Assembly: GCA_022559845.1 (NCBI GenBank)
Contig: CM040117.1
Location: 77,475,731 to 77,539,730, forward strand
Reading direction: 5' to 3'
Source: Amorphophallus konjac
Lineage: Eukaryota; Streptophyta; Magnoliopsida; Alismatales; Araceae
Length of the DNA: 64,000 nucleotides
Part shown: positions 11,411-22,661 of the stretch, one piece after another
Layout: each line of letters opens with the position of its first letter
How positions within the stretch are numbered: position 1 is the first letter of the stretch
Made by a program: the position numbers and the translations under genes
The notes under the pieces: generated by a model
Databases searched by the model: none
What the model saw: the letters and a program-made list of their open reading frames with translations, nothing else
Told to the model about the DNA's origin: nothing

Positions 11411-11423
11411 GTGGGGGAGGGGG
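11411..11423 (+). promoter_or_regulatory. Polypurine tract (chromovirus)
   Basis: GTGGGGGAGGGGG lies immediately before the 3' LTR. It would prime plus-strand DNA synthesis. Confidence 0.8.
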
Positions 11424-14159
11424 TAGTAATCCAATAAAATAAAACTAATATAGTTTAAGGAAAAACCATAAGATAAATAAAATCCATAAGGCTTAATAGA
11501 CTTTAATAATAAATAACGCTATTTTCTGTTTAAATAAGTAATGGGCTTTTAAGAATAAAATCTTATTTTAACGATAATGGGCTGACCGCGCGCCTTGTTA
11601 GGAGTAGTCATCATATTAGGTGTTTCTAAACCCTAAGGACAAGTCGAACAAGGGTTGGCTGGCGACTTTGATTAAGGAAGATAAGGATTAAGATAGGAGT
11701 AGTTTGGGTTTTAATAGAAGTAATATTTTTAAACCCTAGTAGGATTCGAGGGAGATCGAAAACCTTATAAATAAGACCCCCTTGTGATGGCAGACCCTAT
11801 TGCTACTGCTGTTGGGGATCTATAAGGCTTAGGCGAGGAGTCGTTGTGCTATTGCAGGGAGGCCGTAGAGACTCTTACCTAGAGCATTATCTGTTTTCTT
11901 CCAAAAAGGTAGGTGTTTTCTCGGGCATAATTAAATTAATCAGCATGCTAGGTATAACTGCATGTGTTCTTCTATTACAGACCCACATCATCTTGTTTCA
12001 TCGTGTTTAGAAGGAGAATTTTGATTTTGAATACGATCTGGTAATGTTATTGCTTGAAGGAATTTGCGACGACAGTAGTGGACGCATATTAATATGCACC
12101 CTTCGAGAAAGTCGCTGATTCTTGAATCTGTGATGAACCTATGGACGTGAATTAATATGCGCCTTCTGTGAAGACGCAAACTCTTGTTTTGCAGTAAAAT
12201 GCATCTTAATCTTTAAAATTCTATATCTCATGATCTAAACAGGTAAAATTAAGTATCTGCATGTTACCATGATTCCAGAAAAATACTCTTAATTTTCATG
12301 TCTTTAATCTTGTAAAATAATGTTTAATTGCCACAAGGCTACTATTCACCCTTAAAAAGAAATGAACAGTAACATGTCAATTATGATTAGATCAAGACCG
12401 TAGAAGCTTATGAAATTAACATCACTGAGCTTGGCACGTATTAGGAATCTGTGCCTCTCCAAAAAGTTGCAGATTATTATGCGTCAACCCCTAGGACGTT
12501 ACTTTTAATATCTGATTTATGTTAAATGGAAAATATATTGAATTAGCGTCCTGAGTCTGGACGTGAATTATGTTTTTGCGCCTTTTGTAAAGGACGTGTA
12601 TTTTAATATAACGTCCGTATAGAAGAAGCTATTTAAGAATTAATGGCTACTGGTCTTGACGCAAATTCTTCCTGACTGAGTTTTGAACGGGTTGTTATCC
12701 AATACCGTGGATATTTGGCACTATTATCTCACTACCGAGACATAGTCCCTGCTTTCTGAAGTTTTCTACGATCTACACCTTAATTATTGGGGAAGGAAGA
12801 ACCCTCCATCGGGAATCTCTCTCATCGGATTGAAATCTCTTTCTCTAAGGCCTCCGTAAGATCCCGACATCAAAGGATTCCTTCTTTGATCACTGGACAG
12901 GTTGTACCCAAAAAACTCTAAACTAGTTTTTAGTCACGTCACTCTGAAGAAATGTGACCCCAGCCTTCATGGAGCCCAAAGAGGGTGTTCTGTGAGAGTC
13001 AAGAACTTGGGGCACTCTGTCCAGATGCTGTTTAATTGGCGACTGCCACAGATGTCGCTAATACCTTGAATTTGCATCTTCTGTAGTGACGCGAATTCCT
13101 CGTGCCTGTACTGTACACAGGAATTGGCGACTTAATGTAAGGCGTGAATTTCTGTAATTCACGGCACTCGAGTGGATGCCAATTTCTCCCAGATTCTCAC
13201 ATGATTCTCGAATTCAGTCACTGGAAATTCCATGTTCTTTACTCTATCCTTGGAATCTATGTATCTCATAATTATGTAACTTTCCTACTAAAAGCTTAGT
13301 TCTTGGATTTTTATTGGCCATTAAAATAAAGTGGATGTCTAGATATATACAATGGATCTTTGATCCATAATCTCAATGCCTAGCGTTAATGGGGTCTGGT
13401 CTGGTCTGGTCTTTGGAGGAGCACCCGAAATTACTTGTGCCCATGGGAGCTATTATTGACCATGGTGTGGCATTGTACCGAAGTGCTTGACTTGCTAGAT
13501 TGGTCTGAGACATTCCACTCTTGATTTGCTAATGACTTGATATACTTGACCCGGGTAATGACTTGAAATTGAATGGCCAATATCATGCTTTCACTACTCT
13601 AGTGTATACTTGCTAGAAACCATGCATGTTACCCCATTCTTCTTGTTATTCGCTATCTACATGCTATTCACTATCAACACTTTATTTCTGTTCATTTATC
13701 CTATCATGAGCTTGTTCATGTATAGCTATAGTTGCATTTACGTAATATATTAATCACTTAAAGTAAGTCTGACTTATAGAGATATAATTTCTACTGAGCT
13801 TTCGCTCATCCAGTATTTTTACCATATTTTTTAGGTAATTCAGATGAAGAGGTTCAATCTGACGAGGAAGGATAAGAGTGAAGAGTAGAGCCAAAATCTC
13901 GAAAGTCTTGTGCAACCATGAAGTCTTGTCTTGTCATAGTTTGGTTGTGTGATTTTATTTTTCTTGAGTCTAGTTAGTTGAGATCTTGGAGTATGGTTTG
14001 GATATTGTAAACTTTAAGTTTTGATTGAAGAAAAGTATTATGGTTGTTATCTTCTTTTGGCATACTCTGAATGTGTGTGTATCAATGTCTCGAGCTCTGA
14101 TTAACATGATAGCTATAACTATCACGTTCCGGGTTCCCTTCCGCGCTCGGGGCGTGACA
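11424..14159 (+). repeat. 3' LTR of chromovirus (2.7 kb)
   Basis: It starts just after the polypurine tract (TAGTAATCC, probably a mutated TGTAATCC start) and ends …GGGGCGTGACA at 14159, a common end for plant chromovirus LTRs. A TATA box on the plus strand lies at 11766-11773. The interior repeats motifs of the type GACGTGAATTA and GCGCCTTTTGTAAAGGACGT between about 12050 and 13200. No credible gene. Confidence 0.8.
11766..11773 (+). promoter_or_regulatory. LTR TATA box (chromovirus)
   Basis: TATAAATA within CCTTATAAATAAGACCCCC, typical of LTR promoters of this group. Confidence 0.6.
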
Positions 14160-16439
14160 TCTGGGGTTTCACTAACCTTATCTAACCAAGGTTACATCAG
14201 CTGTTTATCTAGGGCTAGCTCTTCAGTTGAACTTCGTAGGTCTCAACGATCCTTCCTAGTGGTTTTCCAGGAACCAGCAACCCAGATGATCTTCACGATA
14301 TCAACATATCAACCTCACCCCAAGTGCAAGTTTTTCAAGAGCAACGAATGCTCGTGCCAACTATCAGTAAGACAGTGTCAGAGTTCCACACTTGTGCTCC
14401 TAGATGAGTGAATGGTGGGCTATGAAACAAAGAATTAAATACACTGAGAGATAGAGGGAGACAAGGAATGTCGTTGAAGAACATTTTCTTCCTCTTGATT
14501 GCTTCCTAGGATGGACTCCAAGGATGAAGCTTTCAGTGCAGTGAAAGCCTCCTTAGCATGAGTGCGTAGGAAGCAGGGCTTTGAAATTGCTTTGATTGTA
14601 GGAAGGCACTATTCGTTTAGCATAGCTTGGGTGTTTAACGCTTAGATGGATACCCACTTTTGCAAACTCCATGTGTTTATAACTCCAGGGTCGTTATATC
14701 CGTTGGATATATTTGCCTGTCAACAGTTGGATCCCAACTCGCAACGTTCCGCTCATTTGATTCGTTTTTGGGCTTCTTGTTTTCCAACGTGGAGTTGGTC
14801 TTTGTCTTGCTAGTAGCATGGATATGCATTGGTCTTTGTCCAAATGGTAGAAAAAATAGATTTGTCGTGGAGATACATGTCTCTGTACACTTTCCCTTTG
14901 CGTACTGTATGTCTATGTTACCCTCAATGTATATGATATGCAAGTTTATTAAAACAATTTCTACCATATAGAGTTTTAAATGCGACATGAGATAAAGCGG
15001 AGGAAAATTTGAAATACAGAATGGTGTTTGAGTAAAATATGCAAAACTAATATAGATATGCACAAGTACACTTTATTTCACATGAAGAGACAATATGCAA
15101 ATGGAATACAATATGTATTTTATACGTCTAAAGAAGTATAAAAGTATCCCAACAGGTACTATGCATTTAATGCGGACATGTTTGTTTGGTCTAACATTTA
15201 ACACCTTTATGTCTGCAGAGGGATCTAATGTTCACGGTTCTTATATGATATGTGTTTTGTGTTTCGATTACGTGCATGGTACTGTATCTTTTAATATTCT
15301 TGAATGTGCTCCACAATATAGATTGTCGTTTAGTGTTTTTAGACAAAGCACGGTCAACAAGTTTCTCAGGTTTGACCGAGCTCAAAGGTAAGCTCAATAA
15401 TGCCTAGAAGGTGAGGGATTGGAGCTTTTAGATGGCACGTCCTTTTTTGTCGTTAGGCAAAAGTAGGCTAAATATCGTCCATCATATTATTTGAAGTCTT
15501 ACGTTGTACGCCCTTCTTTATCAGCCAAAGTATGCTTGTCGTTTGGCCAGAATAGACGAATTATCATCTATCACTTTGCCTATCGTCTTTGTCATTTAAC
15601 CAATATAGACGAATCATCATCTACTCTAGTTGGGCGGAGCTTTTGTCCACCGCAGATCATCTACTTTAGTTAGACTAAGTTTTTGTCTATAGTCTTTGTC
15701 GTTTTTTAAAATAGACGAAATATCATCTACTTTAGTTGAGGCGAAGCTTTCGTCTATCGAAGATTGTCTATTTCAGTTAGATGAAATTTTCATTGATAAT
15801 CTTTGTTATTTTCTAAGATAGATGAAATATCATCTACCTCAGTTGGGTGACCCTTTCATCTAGAGTGTTTGTTGTTTTTTAAGATAGACAAAATATCATC
15901 TATTTTAATTAGGCGAAGCTTTCGTTTATAATCTTTATCATTTTCTATGATAGATGAAATATCATCTACTTCAGTTAGGTGAAGCTTTCGTCTATTTCAG
16001 TTATAAATAGCTTTCGTCTACTTTAGTTCTCTTCTAAGATATCGTCTACTTTAGTTGTGCGGAGAAATCATCTATATCAGTTATAACGTATCTTTGTCTA
16101 ACTCAGCTAACTGAATTATCGTCTATCGCAGTTAGACAGACTTTGTCTAACGCAGTTCAACAGACTTATCGTCTAACTCAATTGGCAGAGTTATCGTCTA
16201 TCAACGTTTTGAGCACAAACGAATTATGATTTCAAATCTGTTTTTCTAATGACTCAAAACATTTCATTTGACTGTATTTTAGGCTATGTAGGAGACCTGA
16301 AGAGGTTAAACATGTAAAATACGCTTAACCTAATTTCGTTGTGCTTATTTATTCTGAGATATAAAATATGTTTAGACTATGTTTACTTTGTCATAATCCC
16401 AAAATAATAAATTTTGTGGGAAAAGTCATTTTCCCAACA
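14160..16439 (-). repeat. 3' LTR of a SIRE-like copia element (left end truncated or unresolved)
   Basis: The right end is defined by …TTCCCAACA followed by TCTCCCCCTTTTT. On the minus strand this reads AAAAAGGGGGAGAT then TGTTGGGAAAATGAC, the polypurine-tract/LTR junction characteristic of SIRE/Maximus copia elements. The left end abuts the chromovirus LTR end at 14159, with no visible second copy. U3 carries the ATCATCTAC motif array (15470-16200). Short open frames in 14660-15400 have no recognisable features. Confidence 0.65.
15470..16205 (-). repeat. Degenerate motif array (ATCATCTACTTTAGTT / CTTTCGTCTA) in LTR U3
   Basis: Units of roughly 70-90 bp combine a GACGAAATATCATCTAC block, a TTTAGTTAGGCGAAGC block and a TTTCGTCTA block. 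At least ten recognisable repeats are present, shortening toward 16200 into 30-40 bp units with ATCGTCTA. Confidence 0.8.
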
Positions 16440-16456
16440 ATCTCCCCCTTTTTAGT
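16440..16456 (-). promoter_or_regulatory. Polypurine tract of SIRE-like copia
   Basis: The minus strand reads CTAAAAAGGGGGAGAT, directly before TGTTGGGA of the LTR. Confidence 0.85.
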
Positions 16457-16614
16457 TAAAACGAAATAAATTTAAATGTTTGAAAATTTTAATGAGTTTG
16501 ATCTCAGTTTTACTTCAAAGTTAATTCTCCTTGTTAAAATCTCAGTTTTCATTGGCGTGAAAATTTTCAGGGAATTTAATACTCTCTCTTTTTGTCAAAA
16601 GCCGAAAAAGAAGA
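16440..16614 (-). other. SIRE-like copia interior (3' untranslated end) up to insertion site
   Basis: This is AT-rich non-coding sequence between the polypurine tract and the inserted LTR element. Its last five bases (GAAGA, 16610-16614) are the target-site duplication. The interior resumes at 20777. Confidence 0.6.
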
Positions 16615-18613
16615 TGCTGTGAAACGGACATCACCAATCGCTGTCCTATAGGATAGAACTGCGAAGCTCTGAAAGGTACGCCACGCACGGGGCTCCGAAC
16701 GCAACGCCGCTAGCACCAAAATGTTGCTGGAGAAGTCCAGAGATGCTCCTGAAAGTTTGGCATTGTTCTGAGGTCGCTGGAGGGCGTGGCCGGCCGAAGA
16801 AGAGGTCATGCACGAATCTGTCCTGCTGGATAGATCTGCGCAGTCGTGGTGCAGTCACCGGTACGCTCGCCATAGAACTCCAAACGAGGCGGGACCAACT
16901 CGGTCGGATGACTGACAGAAAGGTCTAAGTACCCTCAAAAGATGGGCTCCATTGGATCACCGAGCCGGGCGTGGTCGAAGATGTGGTGAGCCTATGATTT
17001 CTGGGCAAGCAGCCCGACAGGGAGACGCAGGCCGTGGTGGAACTTTCTGCACCAAGATCAGAATGGGACGAAACCACCTGGGTTGGTTTTGTGTCGTCAA
17101 GGGGCACAACGTTGCTGAAGACGTCCTGGGCCGATGACGAACAGGTTGGGTGTGGCACGCTCTGCAAAGTGGGCACACAGTCTGGGCAGACTGGGTTGCC
17201 CCTGACCTGCGCAGTCGTGGGAGAACGAACACCACGCACTGTGCCGAAGTCAAAACGAGGCGAGACCACCTCAGGAGCTTCGAGGACTTGGAGAACAACC
17301 AACTCTCAGAATATAGTTCAGGCTGAATCGCGCCGTTGAAGTCGGGGCAGCCTCTGTCAAACGGACCTCAGGTTCTGGCTTGAATCTGGCGCAGCCGCAC
17401 GAGAATGGGCAATGCGGTCTGTGGTGAAGCCGGAATGAGATGATTCTACCTCGCACGTGAAGAGGACTTGAAGGCGCACGAATTCTTTGAAGGAAGCTCG
17501 GACTGGTTTGTACTGTGGATGACAGTGTGGATGCTGCAAGCTCGACCAGAGTTTCTACTACAAGTCTATGAGCAGCAGAACAAGGAGATCTTCAACGTCG
17601 ACGACGAGGATGATGCCGTGGGATGCCGGAGTCGCCGTGGACGCATCTGGAAGGGGATGGGGCGTGGGTTGTAGAGAGGAGGGGTGGATGGAGGCGGTCT
17701 CTCTTGGTGGAGGTGGGGAAGGGGACGCAAGTGGGCTTGGGGAGTGGGGTGGTCGGCCAAAGCCAAAGGGAAAGGGGGGAGGGGGATGTGGCCGCACCAA
17801 GTGGAGGGGGAAAAGGGAATTCAAATCCCCTAGGGGAGATGAAAGGGTGTGTGGGGGAGAGGAATGGGTACTTGGCGAAGAGGGAAGGTTGCTTTGGAGA
17901 TTGGAAGGGAGTCTAGGGAGGTGAAAGATTGCTTGGGGATATGGTGTGAGTAATGGTGGAATTAGTGGACCTTGGGAAGGAGAAGGGTTGGGATGAGGTG
18001 GAGGATGAGGTGGCAAGAGAGGGAGGTAAGGGGGCCAGGTCGCCCAAGGGAGAGAGAGAGAGGGGAGGAGAGAGAGAGGGGGGCCGCCCCCTTTAGAGAG
18101 AGAGAGAGGTAGAGAGAGATAGAGAGGGGAATCCACCCCTTCGAGAGAGAGAGGTTAGAGAGAGAAGAAAGAACCCAGGAGAATCCACTCCTAGAGAGAG
18201 AGAGAAGAAATAAACCTAGGAGAATCCACTCCTAGAGGGAGAGAAGATATTGGAGAATCCACTCCAAAGAGAGAGAGGTAGAAGGGGGGTAGGGGCCTCA
18301 CGTTGGAGGTAGTTTTCCAAATATTTTGAATCTCACTTCATTACTTTCAAAGAGAGGTTACATGACACTTATATAGACTCCACAAAGAAGACCAAAAGAC
18401 AACTCACTTAACACCTACTTCCTATCACTCATAACTCCCTTAGGAAGACTAAAAGACACAAATTAAAAAAGGACTCTTACATAATAGTTGGGGACATAAT
18501 TACTACAAAAGATAAAACATGGCCCATTTGGCCCAAACATGCAGCCCACTTATCAAGAGACGATTAAACATAGATATATATATTTGATACTTTTGTTGAC
18601 GCCGATTCCGTCA
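16615..18613 (-). repeat. 3' LTR of the non-autonomous element (1999 bp)
   Basis: Termini are TG…CA. The minus-strand TATA box (TCTATATAAG) is at 18368-18377. It contains a GA-rich zone at 18040-18290 with repeated GAATCCACTCC units. It differs from the other LTR mainly in lengths of GA and G tracts and in one fewer copy of a roughly 45 bp GA/GGGGAATCCACCCC unit. Confidence 0.92.
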
Positions 18614-18720
18614 AACCCTTCCACTTGGAGAAGGTTCGACCTCGAACCTTGATTCTGGAATCTCGAGCTGCAGGACCCCGGCTTGTTGGGACAAACCAGA
18701 TGACTTGCTCTGATACCATT
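18614..18720 (-). other. Interior of non-autonomous element (107 bp)
   Basis: On the minus strand it begins with AATGGTATCAGAGCAAGT (PBS) and ends with CCAAGTGGAAGGGTT, a weak purine-rich stretch before the LTR. Nothing else is recognisable. Confidence 0.85.
18708..18718 (-). promoter_or_regulatory. Primer binding site of non-autonomous element
   Basis: The minus strand reads TGGTATCAGAG, two bases from the LTR. It is the same tRNA-Met type PBS as the element at 1-2476. Confidence 0.9.
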
Positions 18721-20776
18721 TGCTGTGAAACGGACATCACCAATTGCTGTCCTATAGGACAGAACTGCAAAGCTCTGAAAGGTACGCCACGAACGGGGCT
18801 CCGAACGCAACTCCGCTAGCACCAAAATGTTGCTGGAGAAGTCCAGAGATGCTCCTGAAAGTTTGGCATTGTTCTGAGGTCGCTGGAGGGCGTGGCCGGC
18901 CGAAGAAGAGGTCATGCACGAATCTGTCCCGCTGGACAGATCTGCGCAGTCGTGGTGCAGTCGCCGGTACGCTCGCCATAGAACTCCAAACGAGGCGGGA
19001 CCAACTCGGTCGGATGACGGACAGAAAGGTCTAAGTACCCTCAAAAGATGGGCTCCATTGGATCACCGAGCCGGGCGTGGTCGAAGATGTGGTGAGCCTA
19101 TGATTTCTGGACGAGCAGCCCGACAGGGAGATGCATGCCATGGTGGAACTTTCTGCACCAAGATCAGAATGGGACGAAACCACCTGGGTTGGTTTTGTGT
19201 CGTCAAGGGGCACAACGTTGCTGAAGACGTCTTGGGCCGATGACGAACAGGTTGGGCGTGGCACGCTCTGCAAAGTGGGCACACAGTCTGGGCAGACTGG
19301 GTTGCCCATGAGCCCTGACCTGCACAGTCGTGGGAGAACAAACACCACGCACTGTGCCGAAGTCAGAACGAGGCGAGACCACCTCAGGAGCTTCGAGGAC
19401 TTGGAGAACAACCAACTCTCAGAATATAGTTCAGGCTGAATCGTGCCGTTGGAGTCGGGGCAGCCTCTGTCAAACGGACCTCAGGTTCTGGCTTGAATCT
19501 GGCACAGCCGCACGAGAATGGGCAATGCGATCTGTGGTGAAGCCGGAATGAGACGATTCCACCTCGCACGTGAAGAGGACTTGAAGGCGCACGAATTCTT
19601 TGAAGGAAGCTCGGACTGGTTTGCACTGTGGATGACAGTGTGGATGCTGCAAACTCGACCAGAGTTTCTGCTACAAGTCTATGAGCAGCAGAACAATGAG
19701 ATCTTCAACGTCGACGACGAGGATGATGCCGTGGGATGCCGGAGTCGCCGTGGACGCACCTGGAAGGGGATGGGGCGTGGGTTGCAGAGAGGAGGGGTGG
19801 ATGGAGGCGGTCTCTCTTGGTGGAGGTGGGGAAGGGGACGCAAGTGGGCTTGGGGAGTGGGGTGGTCGGCCAAAGCCAAAGGGAAAGGGGGGGAGGGGGA
19901 TGTGGCCGCACCAAGTGGGGGGGGGGGGAAGGGAATTCAAATCCCCTAGGGGAGATGAAAGGGTGTGTGGGGGAGAGGAATGGGTACTTGGGGAAGAGGG
20001 AAGGTTGCTTTGGAGATTGGAAGGGGGTCTAGGGAGGTGAAAGATTGCTTGGGGATATGGTGTGAGTAATGGTGGAATTAGTGGACCTTGGGAAGGTGAA
20101 GGGTTGGGATGAGGTGGAGGATGAGATGGCAAGAGAGGGAGGTGAGGGGGCCAGGTCGCCCAAGGGAGAGAGAGAGAGGGGAGGAGAGAGAGAGGGGGGC
20201 CGCCCCCTTTAGAGAGAGAGAGAGGTAGAGAGAGATAGAGAGGGGAATCCACCCCTTAGAGAGAGAGAGAGGTAGGGAGAGATAGAGAGGGGAATCCACC
20301 CCTTAGAGAGAGAGAGGTTAGAGAGAGAAGAAAGAACCCAGGAGAATCCACTCCTAGAGAGAGAGAGAAGAAATAAACCTAGGAGAATCCACTCCTAGAG
20401 GGAGAGAAGATATTGGAGAATCCACTCCAAAGAGAGAGAGGTAGAAGGGGGGTAGGGGCCTCACGTTGGAGGTAGTTTTCCAAATATTTTGAATCTCACT
20501 TCATTACTTTCAAAGAGAGGTTACATGACACTTATATAGACTCCACAAAGAAGACCAAAAGACAACTCACTTAACACCTACTTCCTATCACTCATAACTC
20601 CCTTAGGAAGACTAAAAGACACAAATTAAAAAAGGACTCTTACATAATAGTTGGGGACATAATTACTACAAAAGATAAAACATGGCCCATTTGGCCCAAA
20701 CATGCAGCCCACTTATCAAGAGACGATTAAACATAGATATATATATTTGATACTTTTGTTGACGCCGATTCCGTCA
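18721..20776 (-). repeat. 5' LTR of the non-autonomous element (2056 bp)
   Basis: Same sequence as 16615-18613 with scattered substitutions and an extra GA/GGGGAATCCACCCC unit near 20240-20300. The TATA box on the minus strand is at 20530-20539. Confidence 0.92.
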
Positions 20777-22661
20777 GAAGACATGAAATACTCTCCACCA
20801 GTTATCAAATTCCCTGTGGTTTGATCAAGGTTACTCAGAAATTCTGAATAACTTCCCTTTTTTGTTGAGATTCTTCTTAAGCATTTAGACTGATCCTCCC
20901 TCTAAATCAGATATCACCCATAAACTAGATGAAAGGAGAGGACATCAGACACAGAAATTTGACTGAACACAAATGATTGTATTGATAGTAGAAAAGATCA
21001 CATAGAGAGAGATTTACAAGATTAGGCTATTTCTTCTTTTCCTTGGTGACTGGACTTGGCCTATACTCAGGATGCAGGGCTAAGGGATATCTCTTTAGAC
21101 AAGCACTACAGAATTCAGAGGGTTTCATGTGATTTGTAAAGTGCTTGACCCTCTCAAGTGTGTCTACAGGAGTCTCTGATCTCTGCAACCTGACTACTGT
21201 AGGAGCTAATGAATTGTTTGAAATTTGTATTGTTAGCTCTTGGACGATCTATGGTTGCATAGCATTCAAGACCCTTTTCATGTATCCTGAAACCTGTGGT
21301 GCTCTTGAAATAGGTCTTCAGGTGGCCTCTATGAGCAATCGGAATATTTGGGTCATGTATAGGACTGGCTAGTACGACACCAGAAGTATGAGTTGTACCT
21401 CCTTGATGGGAGGATGCGGTAGCTACTGCTCGTGAAGGTTCTTCTGGGTCTTCAACAATCTTCTCAGCAGGCTCCTATATGGATGCCGCCAGATCTTTAG
21501 AAGCCTTGTTCTGTGTACTCTCCATCTCAATAAATTTTTCGTAAGTAATAGCAGGTTGATTCTGCAGTAGGAGGTTAGCACAGTACTCCTGATATCTCCC
21601 GAACTCTGAATCCACTTCCTTCTGTATTTGACTGTGCATTTTGAGCAGTTCCTGATCCAAGTATTGGCCTAAGTTCAGTGGATCTTGTAGCTTCTTTGTC
21701 CTTTCCCTGTTGAGTTTCATAAATGCTTTAAATTCCTCACGGAATACTGTTCTGCATTCTTTCTCTCTGAGAGTGTGGACTTGTTCCCACTAGCTCATAG
21801 CTTTTTCTAGAGGCAGGGAACCTGACTTCACACACTCTTCTATGAACATACGTAGGGTCAATCTTCTTCTATGCTCTCTTTTAGACAACCTGTGGAGTTT
21901 CTTGACCCAATCTTCATATAATTTTTGACATTCTTCATCCATTTGAAGCACATCCTCAATTTTGGGATAAGGAGAGAATTTGCCTCTTTCTATGATCTCT
22001 GCAATTTTGGCTTCATCCAGTTGGGGTTTTGGGAGCTTCTGGTTGTGTAGAGGGCTGATCTTGTCCTTTATCTTGTAACTTCAGGAATTTTTCTTAGGTG
22101 ATTCACTCTTTCTTCTGGAGGCTTGAGTTGTATTTCTGAAATCTCTCAAATTCTTCGACCACTTCTTGAATGATTACTTTATCCAACTCATGTCTTTGTT
22201 CCTCAAGAAATTCGGAAAAAGAGAGTCTCTTGAGCACGTTGAGCCCTTTTCTCATTATACTTAGTGTATGCTCTGTGAAGCTCTAGATGTAGGCCCAAAT
22301 ACTCTTATGCACTAAGTGTATTGCAATGCTCCCAGAAATTCATGGCCGACTTTGTGGTGAGGGACCTAAGTCTAATCAAGACACATGAATCTTATTAGTT
22401 CTAATCCTCTGGTCCCTATATGAATCTACTTGTATATGTGCCTGATCCATTTTTCATAATCCCATTTTTCATAAACCTCCTTCCCTACTTCATCTTGAAT
22501 CAATACATCTGGAATATCAAGGAAAGTGGTGACCTGGCTTCTATCCACAGTGTCTCTTAGACAGTGGGCATTCATAAGTGGACTTTCAGCGGTATTAGCT
22601 TTGATCTGAAAGGAGATAAAAGCAGATAAGGAAATGGCAGGTACAACATAGAGATAAGATA
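20777..22661 (-). pseudogene. SIRE-like copia downstream ORF, C-terminal part (decayed)
   Basis: This is minus-strand coding remnants with several stops, continuing the SIRE-like interior after the inserted LTR element. The best surviving piece (21720 to 21475) is about 81 residues, strongly charged, with heptad-like spacing (for example KKLQDPLNLGQYLDQELLKM) consistent with coiled coil. Glu/Lys-rich fragments follow up to 22560. SIRE-type elements carry an extra ORF between pol and the 3' LTR. Position and composition fit that ORF, but the fragment has no diagnostic motif of its own. Confidence 0.5.

Larger units (their letters stand above)
5064..14159 (+). mobile_element. Decayed Ty3/gypsy chromovirus (Tekay/Del-like), 5'-truncated, with three nested DNA transposons
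   Basis: Domains appear in Ty3/gypsy order on the plus strand: gag, CCHC knuckle, aspartic protease, RT, RNase H, integrase, chromodomain-type tail, polypurine tract and 3' LTR ending GGGGCGTGACA. No 5' LTR or gag start is present. The left end abuts the copia LTR at about 5063, so either the copia element inserted here or the copy is truncated. Several frameshifts and stops, plus insertions at 5684-6974, 9208-9373 and 9572-10167, make it non-functional. The subfamily call rests on the chromodomain-type tail and the LTR end motif only. Confidence 0.85.
16615..20776 (-). mobile_element. Complete non-autonomous LTR element: two 2 kb LTRs with a 107 bp interior
   Basis: Two near-identical LTRs (16615-18613 and 18721-20776) are both bounded by TGCTGTGAAA and GATTCCGTCA. 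They flank only 107 bp. The element is bordered by a perfect 5 bp duplication GAAGA (16610-16614 and 20777-20781). The interior contains a minus-strand PBS and little else. There is no gag or pol, so it must depend on proteins of another element. High LTR identity apart from repeat-length differences indicates a recent insertion. Apparent long frames (for example Pro/Ser-rich frames over the GA tracts) are duplicated in both LTRs and are low-complexity artefacts. Confidence 0.93.

Noticed and set aside
17558..18136. 192-codon Pro/Ser-rich frame on the minus strand (duplicated at 19671-20252)
   Set aside because: It lies over GA/GGGG-rich LTR sequence, occurs in both LTRs, is low-complexity and matches no domain.
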